Assembly: GCA_021847425.1 (NCBI GenBank)
Contig: JAJZRF010000015.1
Span: 1-51,916 of the forward strand
Length of the DNA: 51,916 bases
Source: Deltaproteobacteria bacterium
GTDB lineage: Bacteria; Desulfobacterota; Desulfobulbia; Desulfobulbales; Desulfurivibrionaceae
Reading direction: 5' to 3'
Shown here: positions 1 to 7,636 of the stretch, in pieces
Layout: each line of letters opens with the position of its first letter
Position numbering within the stretch: the stretch's first letter is position 1
Translations under genes and position numbers: made by a program
The notes under the pieces: generated by a model
Told to the model about the DNA's origin: nothing
Databases searched by the model: none
The model's input: only the letters and a program-made list of their open reading frames with translations

Positions 1-1291
1 GATAGAGCAAGGCGAAAATGCGTTCTTCGCGCTGTGCGTCCCGGATGGAGTTTTCAAGCTTCTCGAAAAAAAGATTGCGGTTGGCGACTTCGGTGAGGGC
101 ATCATAATGAGCCATTTTTTTCAGCGTGTGTTCGGTTTTTTTAAGCTCGGTGATGTCATTGAATACGCAGATAATTCCCTCCAGGGTTCCGCGTTCATGG
201 TGCATGGCTGAACCTGAAAAATGAGCGGGAAAGCGGCGGCCGCTTTTGGTAAGGCAGGTAATCTCCCGGTCTTTCATGGGGCCATTCTTTGCCAGGGTGT
301 TGATGAGGTTTGTGGAGAAAAGCGATTCATTTTCCGGGGTAAGCAGGGTGGTGACCATCTTGCCGAGCAGTTCACCTTCATGGTAATCGAACATCTCCAG
401 CGTCCGTTGGTTCACGGTCTGAATGGTGCCGGATGGGGAGACAACCACAAGCCCGCCGGTCATGTTTTTTATGATGTTATCGACATATTTTTTAGAGACG
501 GTGGTGATTTTCAGGTTTTGGGTCATCTCCCAAAAGGCGTTGGCCAAATGACCGATTTCGTCCGTGGCGCTGGTCAGTTCGGGGCGAATGACATCCTGGG
601 TGAGGGAAAATGTATGGACATCTTCCTGGAGTTTGGCCAGGGGGGTAATGAGAAGCCGATGGGCCACCCGGTCTATTATCAGGGTGACGGCCAGAAGCAC
701 CAGCACGAACAGGGTGCCGAGAAAAATGGTGCTTGTGAGTGATTTGATTTTATTCTGTTCAATTTCACTGATGAGAAAGCTATTCAAGCTTTTGTCAAGA
801 TCAGTGAATTCCGCAAGGAGGCGGTGCTGTGACCGGCCCAATTGGGCCACCTCTCTTTGGAGATTAATGGAAGATTCCACATCCGAGCCTTGGATGTATA
901 TCTTGCGGGCGAGTTGGGCGTAAGCCAGATAGTCATCCCGCAGTTTCTCCACATGGGCCGCACTTGCCTGCGGGTGCGGATAACGTTTAACCGCTTCAAG
1001 AAGTTGCTCAAGCATGGTGGACAGGCTGACGGTGAGGTCGTTTGCCTGGGTTGCCAGTTCGCTTTCTCCAGTGAGAAAGGCCCCCTCGTAGCGTTCCGTC
1101 TGCTTTCGAAAAGTATAGAGGATGTCGTTTCCCAGCGTTGCCTGGGGGAAGTGGCCCTGCATAAGGAGAGAAAGTCTGTCGTACTGGGACATGTTCGAGT
1201 AAAAACTCGACAGGGTCGCGACAAAATATCCGATGAGGGCGACCAGAACGCAACGCCAGATTTTTGAGCGGATACTCCCCCCGCCCCGCAT
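1..1291 (-). CDS. Membrane sensor diguanylate cyclase, HAMP-PAS-GGDEF (3' end cut off by window edge)
   Basis: Reading the minus strand from ATG at 1291 gives 430 codons with no stop, running off the window. The N-terminus has a membrane segment at about residues 10-31, then a periplasmic helical sensor region to about 180 and a second membrane segment at about 184-206. A HAMP-like region follows (about 207-260), then a PAS domain (about 265-390, with NMTGGLVVVSPSGTI and LVVVSPSG-type strand). The start of a GGDEF domain is visible at 394-430 (HYDALTEVANRNLFFEKL). The GGDEF catalytic loop lies outside the window, so activity cannot be judged. The ATG is only 1 nt past the stop of the PstS-like gene, so the two are probably translationally coupled. 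The binding protein may supply the signal to this sensor. Family knowledge: such proteins make c-di-GMP at the inner membrane. An EAL domain could follow. Confidence 0.85.
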   Translation of the reverse strand, partial: MRGGGSIRSKIWRCVLVALIGYFVATLSSFYSNMSQYDRLSLLMQGHFPQATLGNDILYTFRKQTERYEGAFLTGESELATQANDLTVSLSTMLEQLLEAVKRYPHPQASAAHVEKLRDDYLAYAQLARKIYIQGSDVESSINLQREVAQLGRSQHRLLAEFTDLDKSLNSFLISEIEQNKIKSLTSTIFLGTLFVLVLLAVTLIIDRVAHRLLITPLAKLQEDVHTFSLTQDVIRPELTSATDEIGHLANAFWEMTQNLKITTVSKKYVDNIIKNMTGGLVVVSPSGTIQTVNQRTLEMFDYHEGELLGKMVTTLLTPENESLFSTNLINTLAKNGPMKDREITCLTKSGRRFPAHFSGSAMHHERGTLEGIICVFNDITELKKTEHTLKKMAHYDALTEVANRNLFFEKLENSIRDAQREERIFALLY

Positions 1292-1292
1292 C

Positions 1293-1766
1293 TCAGCGGA
1301 TCTCCACTTTTTTAACCTGTCTGTCCAGTGAATTTTCATTAATATAGCTGATGGCGTTCTTGTGGGTGGCAACATAAGATTTTGCCGCCTCGTCATCTTT
1401 AACGGCAAGGGGCAACATCCCGACGCCGCTGTATAAAATCTTTTTCCAGTAGACAGAAAGCTGGATAGGAGATTTCTGCAGCACGACCCTGGTGAATTCT
1501 TGGTGTATTTCTTCATTGGTATTCATGACAATGGTAATGGGAGAATCGTTTCCCCATTTGGTCTTCTTGCCGAGGAAAATATCCTTCACATCCTGGGTGG
1601 TTAATCTTTCCACGGGATTCTCCTTGTGAACCACGAGGATATATTCCGCCGCCATGGCGGGGAAGGGTCTTCCCAGAAGCAGATTGAGCGTAATCAGCAA
1701 GATGTATGTGGTTCTTTTTAATTTCAATTTTGTTTTTTCGTTTACTGAAAAAAATCTGTTGGCCAA
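1293..1766 (-). CDS. PstS-like periplasmic substrate-binding protein
   Basis: This encodes 157 aa with a signal peptide (basic start, hydrophobic segment at about 19-33, cleavage near AMA-AEY). The mature part resembles the first lobe of the phosphate-binding protein PstS and related short proteins: an early strand (YILVVHKENPVERLT), then DVKDIFLGKKTKWGND, a pattern typical of this family (DIFLGK..W..G). It is about half the length of a full PstS, so it is a single-domain member. These are often paired with signalling proteins rather than with an ABC transporter, and no transporter genes are nearby. The next gene is a membrane GGDEF sensor starting 1 nt after this stop. I infer a ligand-sensing role for that sensor; the ligand is unknown. 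Confidence 0.75.
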   Translation of the reverse strand: MANRFFSVNEKTKLKLKRTTYILLITLNLLLGRPFPAMAAEYILVVHKENPVERLTTQDVKDIFLGKKTKWGNDSPITIVMNTNEEIHQEFTRVVLQKSPIQLSVYWKKILYSGVGMLPLAVKDDEAAKSYVATHKNAISYINENSLDRQVKKVEIR

Positions 1767-1811
1767 GCCGCCTCGGAAGCAGGCAGCGGCCCGGCGTTCT
1801 TTTTTTTTTCG

Positions 1812-3200
1812 TCACCGCGGGCCAATGTTTTGCCGGTCACTTGTCGTCCCTGTCTCCTGCTCAACGTTGCTCCGGGGGGCTTGTCCTGCTGCTTCTGGCG
1901 TCACCGTCGTTGGCGCAGCAACGGGTGGTTCCTTGGGCGTTGCCGTTGCCGGAACACCGGTTTTCAGCTCCTTGGAGCCGGAAAAGGTCATGTTGAACTC
2001 AGCCTTGAGAATCTGGACCCGATTGTTGAACAGGTCCGCGACAATAAGCCGGCCCTTCCGGTCTACCGCGATGGAGTTCGGGAAGTTGAACCAGAGCGGG
2101 CCGCTGCCGCGTCCGCCGAATTCGAAAAGATACTTTCCGGACAGGTCGTACGCCAGGATGGTGTGGCGCATGTAGTCAACGATGTAAATGATTTTCCGGC
2201 CTTCGTTGATGGCAATCCCATGGGGGCGGCTCATTTTTCCGGTAGAGCCGCCCTTTTCGCCGAAGCTGAAAAGGAAATTCTCGTTGGCAGCGTACACATA
2301 CACCTTGCTTGTTTCTTCGCTGAGAAGGAAAAGATGTCCCTCGCTGTCCGTGATGATGTCGGTGATTGTGACCGGGCCCTGGGAGGGGCCGCCTCCGGAA
2401 GTCACTGCTTTGAGCTGCGATTTTGGGCGAAGTTCCGGCGGGAGACCGAGGAGGTCGGTTTCGGGGGGCGACTCAGTGGTTGGGGGTGGTTCGGCGGCTA
2501 CTTTTTCCCCCGGCGATTCTTTTTCCTGGACCTGGACCGTTTTATCCTCTCGCGCTTGCCGGAGGACGCTGTCCGTGGGCTTGAGCCACCGGAGAAAATT
2601 GCCGTCCTTGTCAAGGACAAGAACGCCGCGGATATTGTTGTCGACCAGGTAAATATCGCCTGTCTTTCCCAGAGCGCCTCGGTGGGGAGAAAAATTTTCG
2701 GCATCCGGCATGTGGTCGAAAAGGATCTCTTTGACCGGAAAGAAGGCCCCGTTCAGAATGGTAAGCCGGGGAGGGTGGTCAACTGATTTACCTTGGCATA
2801 TAAAGAGGTTCCCGTCCTTGGGGTCGAAAAAAATACCCTGCGGGGAATCAATCCCCCGCCCGGCCCCGAGGAATAGGTAGGGGATGAAGTCGCTGTCATA
2901 AATAACGAACCCCCCTTGGCCGCCGTTGATGACATATGTTTCTTCCTGTTCCCGGTCAAAGGCCACAACAGAGGGAAAACGCAATGTTGCGCCCTGATTG
3001 TCCTCGGTGAGTATGGTCACCACGCCCATTGGCTGTGTGGAGGTAATTGTTTCCTCTGCCCGGCAGAGGACGGGACCGGCGGCAATGCCGAGCAGACAGG
3101 AGGCGAGACAGCAGCATTGCCGCACGAATTTTCCCCGCCGCTCCTGTTTTGCGCGGAGTTTGTTTGGGGCGGTCATCGTGCGGGAAACAAAGCGTGCCAT
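1812..3200 (-). CDS. Secreted NHL-repeat beta-propeller protein
   Basis: This encodes 462 aa with an N-terminal signal sequence (hydrophobic stretch CCCLASCLLGIAAGPVLCRA). Repeated strands of NHL type are visible: FPSVVAFDREQEETYVING, GIFFDPKDGNLFICQGK, GDIYLVDNNIRGVLVLDKDG, HGIAINEGRKIIYIVDYMRH and NSIAVDRKGRLIVADLFNNR. Together these suggest a six-bladed propeller. A proline/glutamate-rich loop (about residues 214-262) interrupts the propeller, and the C-terminus is a Pro/Ala/Thr-rich tail. It starts 16 nt after the decaheme cytochrome's stop, so it is in the same transcript. NHL proteins are often encoded beside polyheme cytochromes in Geobacter-type electron-transfer clusters. Their role there is not established; scaffold or partner binding is inference. 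It is similar in kind to the NHL protein at 23153-24043. Confidence 0.8.
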   Translation of the reverse strand: MARFVSRTMTAPNKLRAKQERRGKFVRQCCCLASCLLGIAAGPVLCRAEETITSTQPMGVVTILTEDNQGATLRFPSVVAFDREQEETYVINGGQGGFVIYDSDFIPYLFLGAGRGIDSPQGIFFDPKDGNLFICQGKSVDHPPRLTILNGAFFPVKEILFDHMPDAENFSPHRGALGKTGDIYLVDNNIRGVLVLDKDGNFLRWLKPTDSVLRQAREDKTVQVQEKESPGEKVAAEPPPTTESPPETDLLGLPPELRPKSQLKAVTSGGGPSQGPVTITDIITDSEGHLFLLSEETSKVYVYAANENFLFSFGEKGGSTGKMSRPHGIAINEGRKIIYIVDYMRHTILAYDLSGKYLFEFGGRGSGPLWFNFPNSIAVDRKGRLIVADLFNNRVQILKAEFNMTFSGSKELKTGVPATATPKEPPVAAPTTVTPEAAGQAPRSNVEQETGTTSDRQNIGPR

Positions 3201-3216
3201 GTGCTTGTCCCCGCTG

Positions 3217-4395
3217 CTAGTAATGGCATTGGCTGCAGATCTGGCCGCCCAGAATGTCGCCGATCAGCAGGAATTTAAAATCAGAGCCATGGGGATTGTG
3301 GCAACTGGTGCAGGTGAAAGTGCGTTCCGGCCTGCGTGGATCTTTTGTGCCTGAGACCGGGTGGCCGCCTACCGGGTGGCCTCTGGTGACGCCCTTGAGT
3401 GAGGTGTGGCAACCCGTGCAGAGGTCGTTGATCGGCTTGTAGAGCTGGAAGGGGTTATCCGTGGCATGGGGGTCGTGGCAGGCGATACAGCCGATGCCGT
3501 TCAAGATTCCGTGCACGTAGTAGACAGGTTTTTTCCCGGAGACCAGGTTTTTTTTGTCCGTATGACAGGCGACACAGAGTTCGTCCTTGCCGTTTGCCCA
3601 AAGTTGGAAGCGGTTGATGTCCCCGTGGGGATTGTGGCAGATCGTGCAATCCCCTGTCCCGACCGGGCCGTGAATATGACTCTTTTGGAGCCATGCCTTC
3701 TCGTTGACGTGGCACCGGAAACAGAGATTTTCCACCTTTCCGCCGGGGATGGAAATTTTTAACGGAGAGCCCGGGCCGGACTCCTTATGGCAGGTGAGGC
3801 ATTGCTTGTTGACGGCGGGGCTATGCTGCCAGGGGGTTTTCCCCAGGATATTTTTATGGCAGGAAAAGCAGAGGGGCTGGGCTTCATTGTTGAGATTTTC
3901 CGTAAGCTTGATCTTTTTCGGGTCATGGCATTGGGCGCAACTTTCCGGGAGCACCTCATTGCGATGAAAAAGATAAATGCTCTTGTCGTTTAAATTCAAA
4001 GTCGACAAGGAGCGCAAAGGGTTATAGGTGATGGAGAGATTCTTCCCGGAAGGGCGAAGCTCGAAGGAATTCTTGCCGGGCTTGAGCGAAACGCTGAAAT
4101 GCTGGTAAGAGAATCCCTGGCTCGACCACGTGCCCTGTGGCGCAAAAAGAACATCCCCGCTTTTGATTTGCATTTGGCCGAGGGTCTTGTCGTCTTTCTG
4201 CCGGACGATAATATTGATAGACGGGATCTTGGCATGGATGATCGTTTTTGCCGGGGGATAGAGGATTTCCGGCTCTTCCGCCCAGGTTGTCATTGGGAAA
4301 AGGAAGATGCCAAGCAAAAGAAGCAGCATGGCAAATGCGGTAAGGGTTTTCCCTTGTGACCGGTTGTCCGATGTGTGTTCCGGCGGAGTTTTCAT
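3217..4395 (-). CDS. Decaheme c-type cytochrome with N-terminal beta domain
   Basis: This encodes 392 aa with a signal peptide (hydrophobic AFAMLLLLLGIFLFPMTTWA). Residues about 40-130 lack cysteines and look like a beta-sandwich. Residues about 150-392 contain ten CXXCH motifs: CAQCH, CFSCH, CLTCH, CFRCH, CTICH, CVACH, CIACH, CTGCH, CTSCH and CSQCH. Several are in the paired-CXXCH pattern (C..CHNPHG, HGPVG..DC..CH). The protein would be periplasmic or outer-membrane associated and pass electrons along the heme chain. Its plan (beta domain, then doubled-CXXCH repeats) matches the 16-heme protein at 10418-12175, so the two clusters probably share a pathway. The gene lies downstream of the TPR protein, separated by about 320 nt of repeats that may carry their own promoter or processing site. 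Confidence 0.9.
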   Translation of the reverse strand: MKTPPEHTSDNRSQGKTLTAFAMLLLLLGIFLFPMTTWAEEPEILYPPAKTIIHAKIPSINIIVRQKDDKTLGQMQIKSGDVLFAPQGTWSSQGFSYQHFSVSLKPGKNSFELRPSGKNLSITYNPLRSLSTLNLNDKSIYLFHRNEVLPESCAQCHDPKKIKLTENLNNEAQPLCFSCHKNILGKTPWQHSPAVNKQCLTCHKESGPGSPLKISIPGGKVENLCFRCHVNEKAWLQKSHIHGPVGTGDCTICHNPHGDINRFQLWANGKDELCVACHTDKKNLVSGKKPVYYVHGILNGIGCIACHDPHATDNPFQLYKPINDLCTGCHTSLKGVTRGHPVGGHPVSGTKDPRRPERTFTCTSCHNPHGSDFKFLLIGDILGGQICSQCHY

Positions 4396-4420
4396 CGTAA
4401 TCCTGTAATATTGTTGAGGC

Positions 4421-4707
4421 GTAACTACTGCTGTTAGGTGTTTAGGCTGACGGCTGAAGACCGAAGTATATCCACATTTTTTCCTAAAAACCTTCCACCT
4501 TCGGTCTATCCACCTGAGCTGAAGGCTGAAGGCCGAAGACTGAAGACCGAAGTATATCCACCTGAGTAGTTACGGTTACGTATTATTTTTTCCTAAAAAC
4601 CTTCCACCTTCGGTCTATCCACCTTCGGTCTATCCACCTTCGGTCTATCCACCTTCGGTCTATCCACCTTCGGTCTATCCACCTTCGGTCTATCTACCTG
4701 AGTAATT
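4421..4707. repeat. Interspersed palindromic repeat cluster filling the gap between two minus-strand genes
   Basis: This 287-nt stretch has no credible gene. It holds copies of the repeat family found throughout the window, with blocks such as CCACCTGAGTAGTTACG (4557-4573, an end motif), CTTCGGTCTATCCACCTGAG and GAAGACCGAAGTATATCCAC. The blocks AGACCGAAG and CTTCGGTCT are complementary, so the RNA could fold into hairpins. Both orientations occur, as in a nested or compound insertion. The right part contains the six-unit tandem array listed separately. Confidence 0.85.
4604..4693. repeat. Six perfect 15-bp tandem repeats inside the interspersed repeat
   Basis: The unit CCACCTTCGGTCTAT is repeated six times head to tail (4604-4618 and every 15 nt to 4693) with no changes that I can see. 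It is flanked by the same sequence in single copy, so the array looks like recent slippage expansion of one arm of the interspersed repeat. The unit length is a multiple of three, so an open frame of repeated V-D-R-P-K residues appears on the minus strand, but nothing supports its translation. Confidence 0.95.
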
Positions 4708-4716
4708 GCAGCGGCA

Positions 4717-5751
4717 TCATTCTTTCGCGTGTTGCATCTGCCGGTCGAGCAATTCATATGCCTTGCGGAATTCCTGGGCCGCCTTTTCCGGGTCGGCTTT
4801 TTTGCTATACAGTGTGCCAAGGACATAATGCAGGTCGTGGTTGCGGCCATTTCGAAAAACCATGGCCTGCAGGTCGGAGATGGCCTGGGCAACCTCTCCC
4901 TTTTCCGCCCGTATTTGCGCGTTGCATATCTCGCCCTGCAGCGATTTGGGGTCCAGGGCCAAGCCGTTATCAATGGCAGCCTGCGCCTCCGCAAATTTGC
5001 CGAGTTTCAGCAAAACACAGCCACGCTCGATATGGGCGCTGGCAAGTTTCGGGTCATTTTGGATGGCCAGGGCGTATTCCTGGGCGGCAGACTCGAGCTG
5101 TCCTTCACGGGCCATGATCTTGCCAAGATTCAGGTGGCGGTCGCCCTCCTTTTCGCCCTTGCTTTTTTCGATCATGGCGGGGTGAAGTTCGGTCTCAAGC
5201 TGCGCTTTGCTTTTTTCGCCCAGCAGAATCTCTATTTCGCCTTTGAGCCTGCTTACCATCTCCTGACTGTAGCCCAGGCCAGTGACCACCTTGCCCCCCT
5301 TGTCAACGAGCATCACCGATGGCATGACCAGAATCCCCAAGGCGCCGTAAGCGCTTTGGTCCGGATCCAGGTATGTCGGGGAGGAGAAACCCGAGGCGGT
5401 TACAACCTCCTTGATAATCTCTGCCGAATCCCCTTGGGCATTAACTGCCAGCAGGTCAATCTGCTTTTCTCGAAAAAAGGGAGCCAGTTGCTGGATCTGA
5501 CTCAATGCCTGAACGGACCGCTGTTTTTTTGAGGGCAGGTCTGCTCCCCAGAAGGCAAGAACGGTAATGTGCCCGCTGGGTTTGCCGAGGGAGATTTTTT
5601 TCCCGGAGTCGCCCTGCGAGAATGTGACGGCAGGGAGCATGTCGCCGGGGTTGACCGTCCGAAAAGGAAAGGATTCAGCAGCCTCTGTGGCGATAACGGA
5701 ATGGAATACAGCTAAAAAACAGAAAACGGCGGTATGAAAACGGATTTTCAA
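4717..5751 (-). CDS. TlpA-like thioredoxin-fold protein with TPR repeats; CXXC absent
   Basis: I place the start at TTG 5751 because AAGGAGAGAGG lies just upstream; an upstream ATG at 5829 has no ribosome site. From there it is 344 aa with a signal peptide (KIRFHTAVFCFLAVFHSVIATEA). The N-terminal half is a TlpA/redoxin fold (GDMLPAVTFSQGDSGKKISL, ITVLAFWGAD, YGALGILVMPSVMLVDKGG with the cis-proline). Where the active CXXC should follow the tryptophan, the sequence is WGADLPSKK, so it cannot do thiol exchange. The C-terminal half (about residues 190-344) has three to four TPR units (LNLGKIMAREGQLESAAQEY, HIERGCVLLKLGKFAEAQAA, YVLGTLYSKKADPEKAAQEF). It is first in the minus-strand cluster, and I infer a periplasmic adaptor for cytochrome assembly. 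Confidence 0.8.
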   Translation of the reverse strand: MKIRFHTAVFCFLAVFHSVIATEAAESFPFRTVNPGDMLPAVTFSQGDSGKKISLGKPSGHITVLAFWGADLPSKKQRSVQALSQIQQLAPFFREKQIDLLAVNAQGDSAEIIKEVVTASGFSSPTYLDPDQSAYGALGILVMPSVMLVDKGGKVVTGLGYSQEMVSRLKGEIEILLGEKSKAQLETELHPAMIEKSKGEKEGDRHLNLGKIMAREGQLESAAQEYALAIQNDPKLASAHIERGCVLLKLGKFAEAQAAIDNGLALDPKSLQGEICNAQIRAEKGEVAQAISDLQAMVFRNGRNHDLHYVLGTLYSKKADPEKAAQEFRKAYELLDRQMQHAKE

Positions 5752-5898
5752 AGGCGCACCTCTCTCCTTGTGTATGCGAAGCCGTGGCATAACGTGGCCT
5801 GCATGCATTAGTATACCATGGAAAATCAAGGGGCGGAGAGAAGAGATAGAGGGCTTTGAGGGGCAAGATGGTAACGGGGAATTACCAAATAGGGCTAA

Positions 5899-5927
5899 TT
5901 AATACTCCGCTTGGTTCGAATGATCAA
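5899..5927 (-). promoter_or_regulatory. Possible sigma-70 promoter for the minus-strand cytochrome cluster
   Basis: On the minus strand TTGATC (5927-5922) and TATTAA (5904-5899) are separated by 17 nt. Each box matches four of six consensus bases. It would drive the TlpA/TPR gene and the genes below it with a leader of about 140 nt. Confidence 0.35.
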
Positions 5928-5941
5928 TAACTTAAATTAAA

Positions 5942-5993
5942 AAAAATGACCGGCAAGAAATGGAAGTCATTTTTGCCGAACGTGGTTCACGTT
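5942..5993. promoter_or_regulatory. Overlapping inverted repeats upstream of the regulator gene
   Basis: Three perfect dyads lie side by side. AAAAATGAC (5942-5950) pairs with GTCATTTTT (5966-5974). CGGCAA (5951-5956) pairs with TTGCCG (5973-5978) and is interleaved with the first. AACGTG (5979-5984) pairs with CACGTT (5988-5993) around a 3-nt centre. The last has the size of a protein operator, and the first two could form alternative hairpins. They may be autoregulatory sites for the response regulator or shared control of the divergent genes. Confidence 0.45.
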
Positions 5994-6060
5994 GACCAGT
6001 TGGGAAAATTGAGGTAACTTTTTTGTTATGTTTTTTCCTGTTTTCTGGAGGGTAATGCCG

Positions 6061-7413
6061 ATGAAGGTGTTGATAATTGATGATGATCAGGCGCTCTGTC
6101 GATCTTTGCAGATCGCGCTTACCCTCAGACGGAATGAGGTGCGGTGCTCTTTTTCCGCGGATTCCGGGGTGCTGGAGGCGCATGATTTTTCCCCCGATGT
6201 CGTTTTCCTTGATGTGAATCTTCCGGATCAAAGTGGGCTTAAGGTCCTGTCGGGTTTGCTCAAAAACCCCTACCTGCCGACGGTTATTATCATGACCGGC
6301 GAATCCGACAATAATGCCGTGGTTGAAGCCATGCGCAAGGGGGCTTTTGAATACCTGCGAAAGCCCCTGGATATTAACGAGATATACACCATTGTGGCGC
6401 GGGTGGAGCGTCATCGCAGCCGGGTCGAGCCTGAGGTGAAGTCTCCGGCAAAAGTACTGACCGAAAGCTGCGGCTTCGAGATGGTCGGCGCACATCCGAA
6501 AGTGGTCGCATTGCATAAAAAAATAGGATTGTTGTCCAGGAGCAAGGTGATCGTTCTTGTTCAGGGTGAGTCCGGAACCGGGAAAGAGTTGGCTGCCAGG
6601 ATTCTGCATCAGGCAGGGTCGCCTGGCAAGCCTTTTGTCGCCGTCAACTGTTCGGCCGTGGTGGCGACTTTGCTGGAAAGCGAGTTTTTCGGCCATGAAA
6701 AAGGATCCTTTACCGGGGCTGACCGGGTGAAGATAGGGAAACTCGAGTATGCGGATGGAGGCACGGTCTTTCTTGATGAGATTGGCGATATGGCCATGGA
6801 TTTGCAGGCCAAGTTGTTGCGGGTGCTGCAGGAGGAGGAATTCGTCCGGGTGGGCGGTTTGGAGCCCATTCCGCTTACCGCCCGCATTGTCGCCGCCACC
6901 CACTGTGATTTGCGGCGACTTGTCAGCGAGGGGCGGTTTCGGGAGGATCTTTTCTACCGGCTGAGCGTTTCTTCGCTGCATATACCCCCGTTGCGGGAGC
7001 GGCGAACAGATATTCCTCTTTTGGTTGATGCACTGCTGGAAAAGATTTCCTCAAAATTTCAATGCTTTAAGCCGGCGCTCTCTGAAGACGCCCTGCAAAA
7101 TCTGCTTGCTTATGACTGGCCCGGTAATGTCCGTGAATTGGAAAACGTTCTGACCCGTGCGGCCGTTTTGGCGGTCGATATGATGCTTACTGCCGAGGAT
7201 TTGCAAATGACCCCGGCCGACCGTGAAAGGGCGTCTGTGGGAGACTGTGGCGCCAGGCCGACCACCTTGGCGGAAGCGGAAAAGCGTCATGTCGAAAAAA
7301 CCCTGGACAGCCTCCGGTGGAACATCACCAAGGTGGCCAAACAGCTGGCTATTTCGCCGACCACCCTCCGAAAAAAAATAAGCGATTATGAATTGCTGAA
7401 CCCCTACACCTGA
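6061..7413 (+). CDS. NtrC-family sigma-54-dependent response regulator
   Basis: This encodes 450 aa from ATG 6061, chosen because GGAGGG (6047-6052) lies 8 nt upstream; in-frame ATGs at 6028 and 6055 are less well placed. Receiver domain: acidic pocket D7-D8, phosphoacceptor D51 (FLDVNLPD), conserved K101. AAA+ domain: Walker A GESGTGKE (169-176), sigma-54 contact loop GSFTGA (215-220, usual form GAFTGA), Walker B VFLDEIGDM (about 236-244), R-finger region FREDLFYRL. A Fis-type helix-turn-helix is at the C-terminus (about 412-447, VAKQLAISPTTLRKKI). It activates transcription from -24/-12 promoters when phosphorylated. A near-consensus sigma-54 site begins about 200 nt after its stop, directly in front of the cytochrome locus, so that locus is its most likely target. 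No histidine kinase is present in the window, so its partner must be elsewhere. Confidence 0.95.
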   Translation: MKVLIIDDDQALCRSLQIALTLRRNEVRCSFSADSGVLEAHDFSPDVVFLDVNLPDQSGLKVLSGLLKNPYLPTVIIMTGESDNNAVVEAMRKGAFEYLRKPLDINEIYTIVARVERHRSRVEPEVKSPAKVLTESCGFEMVGAHPKVVALHKKIGLLSRSKVIVLVQGESGTGKELAARILHQAGSPGKPFVAVNCSAVVATLLESEFFGHEKGSFTGADRVKIGKLEYADGGTVFLDEIGDMAMDLQAKLLRVLQEEEFVRVGGLEPIPLTARIVAATHCDLRRLVSEGRFREDLFYRLSVSSLHIPPLRERRTDIPLLVDALLEKISSKFQCFKPALSEDALQNLLAYDWPGNVRELENVLTRAAVLAVDMMLTAEDLQMTPADRERASVGDCGARPTTLAEAEKRHVEKTLDSLRWNITKVAKQLAISPTTLRKKISDYELLNPYT

Positions 7414-7439
7414 TCAGGACAGGGGCATCTTGCGCCGGT

Positions 7440-7471
7440 CAGTTTCTGGCTATGGCGCTCCACAGAAACTG
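7440..7471. promoter_or_regulatory. Dyad, possible enhancer site for the NtrC-type regulator
   Basis: CAGTTTCTG (7440-7448) is repeated in perfect inverted form as CAGAAACTG (7463-7471), with 14 nt between. It lies about 175-205 nt upstream of the predicted transcription start, a normal distance for a sigma-54 activator site. No run of T follows, so it does not look like a terminator of the regulator gene. Confidence 0.45.
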
Positions 7472-7553
7472 GATGCCTGGCCGCTGATTGCGGTCGGGAA
7501 ATTCCTCTCTTTGGGGGAGCTGGGAAAAAAATAAAATTTTGCTCTCTCCCTTT

Positions 7554-7613
7554 CCTGGCAAGGGATTTGGTCGCGCACCGGACAGGCGTCGTCCATCTTT
7601 TCCCCTTGCCAGG
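7554..7613. promoter_or_regulatory. 11-bp inverted repeat just upstream of the sigma-54 promoter
   Basis: CCTGGCAAGGG (7554-7564) and CCCTTGCCAGG (7603-7613) are perfect inverted copies separated by 38 nt, ending 6 nt before the -24 element. They could be paired protein sites that loop, or the arms of a hairpin ending the upstream transcript. Confidence 0.5.
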
Positions 7614-7619
7614 TATAGC

Positions 7620-7636
7620 TGGCACATTCCTTGCTA
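7620..7636 (+). promoter_or_regulatory. Sigma-54 (-24/-12) promoter of the cytochrome locus
   Basis: TGGCACATTCCTTGCTA matches the consensus TGGCAC-N5-TTGCW at every defined position. The GG (7621-7622) and GC (7633-7634) dinucleotides have the required 10-bp gap. Transcription should begin near 7646. The gene just upstream encodes a sigma-54 activator. Confidence 0.9.

Larger units (their letters stand above)
5752..6060. other. Divergent intergenic region between the minus-strand cluster and the regulator gene
   Basis: About 309 nt without a credible gene; a long minus-strand frame (from 6981) crosses it but is the shadow of the regulator gene. It is AT-rich around 5885-5950 and holds a possible minus-strand promoter and three inverted repeats, listed separately. 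It should carry the control sites for both transcription directions. Confidence 0.7.

Noticed and set aside
221-1267. Several frames on both strands in the first 1.3 kb
   Set aside because: The frame running on the minus strand from 1291 through position 1 has coherent HAMP, PAS and GGDEF sequence; the others are its shadows.
4604-4693. CRISPR array
   Set aside because: Units are contiguous 15-mers with no spacers, and no cas genes are present.
4593-4994. Minus-strand frame with repeated V-D-R-P-K units
   Set aside because: The repeats come from the 15-bp tandem array, whose unit is divisible by three; the upstream part is antisense-frame sequence of the TlpA/TPR gene with no start site.
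5932-6981. Long minus-strand frame (349 codons) opposite the regulator gene
   Set aside because: It is antisense to a clear NtrC-family gene, rich in His/Gln/Arg and shows no family features.
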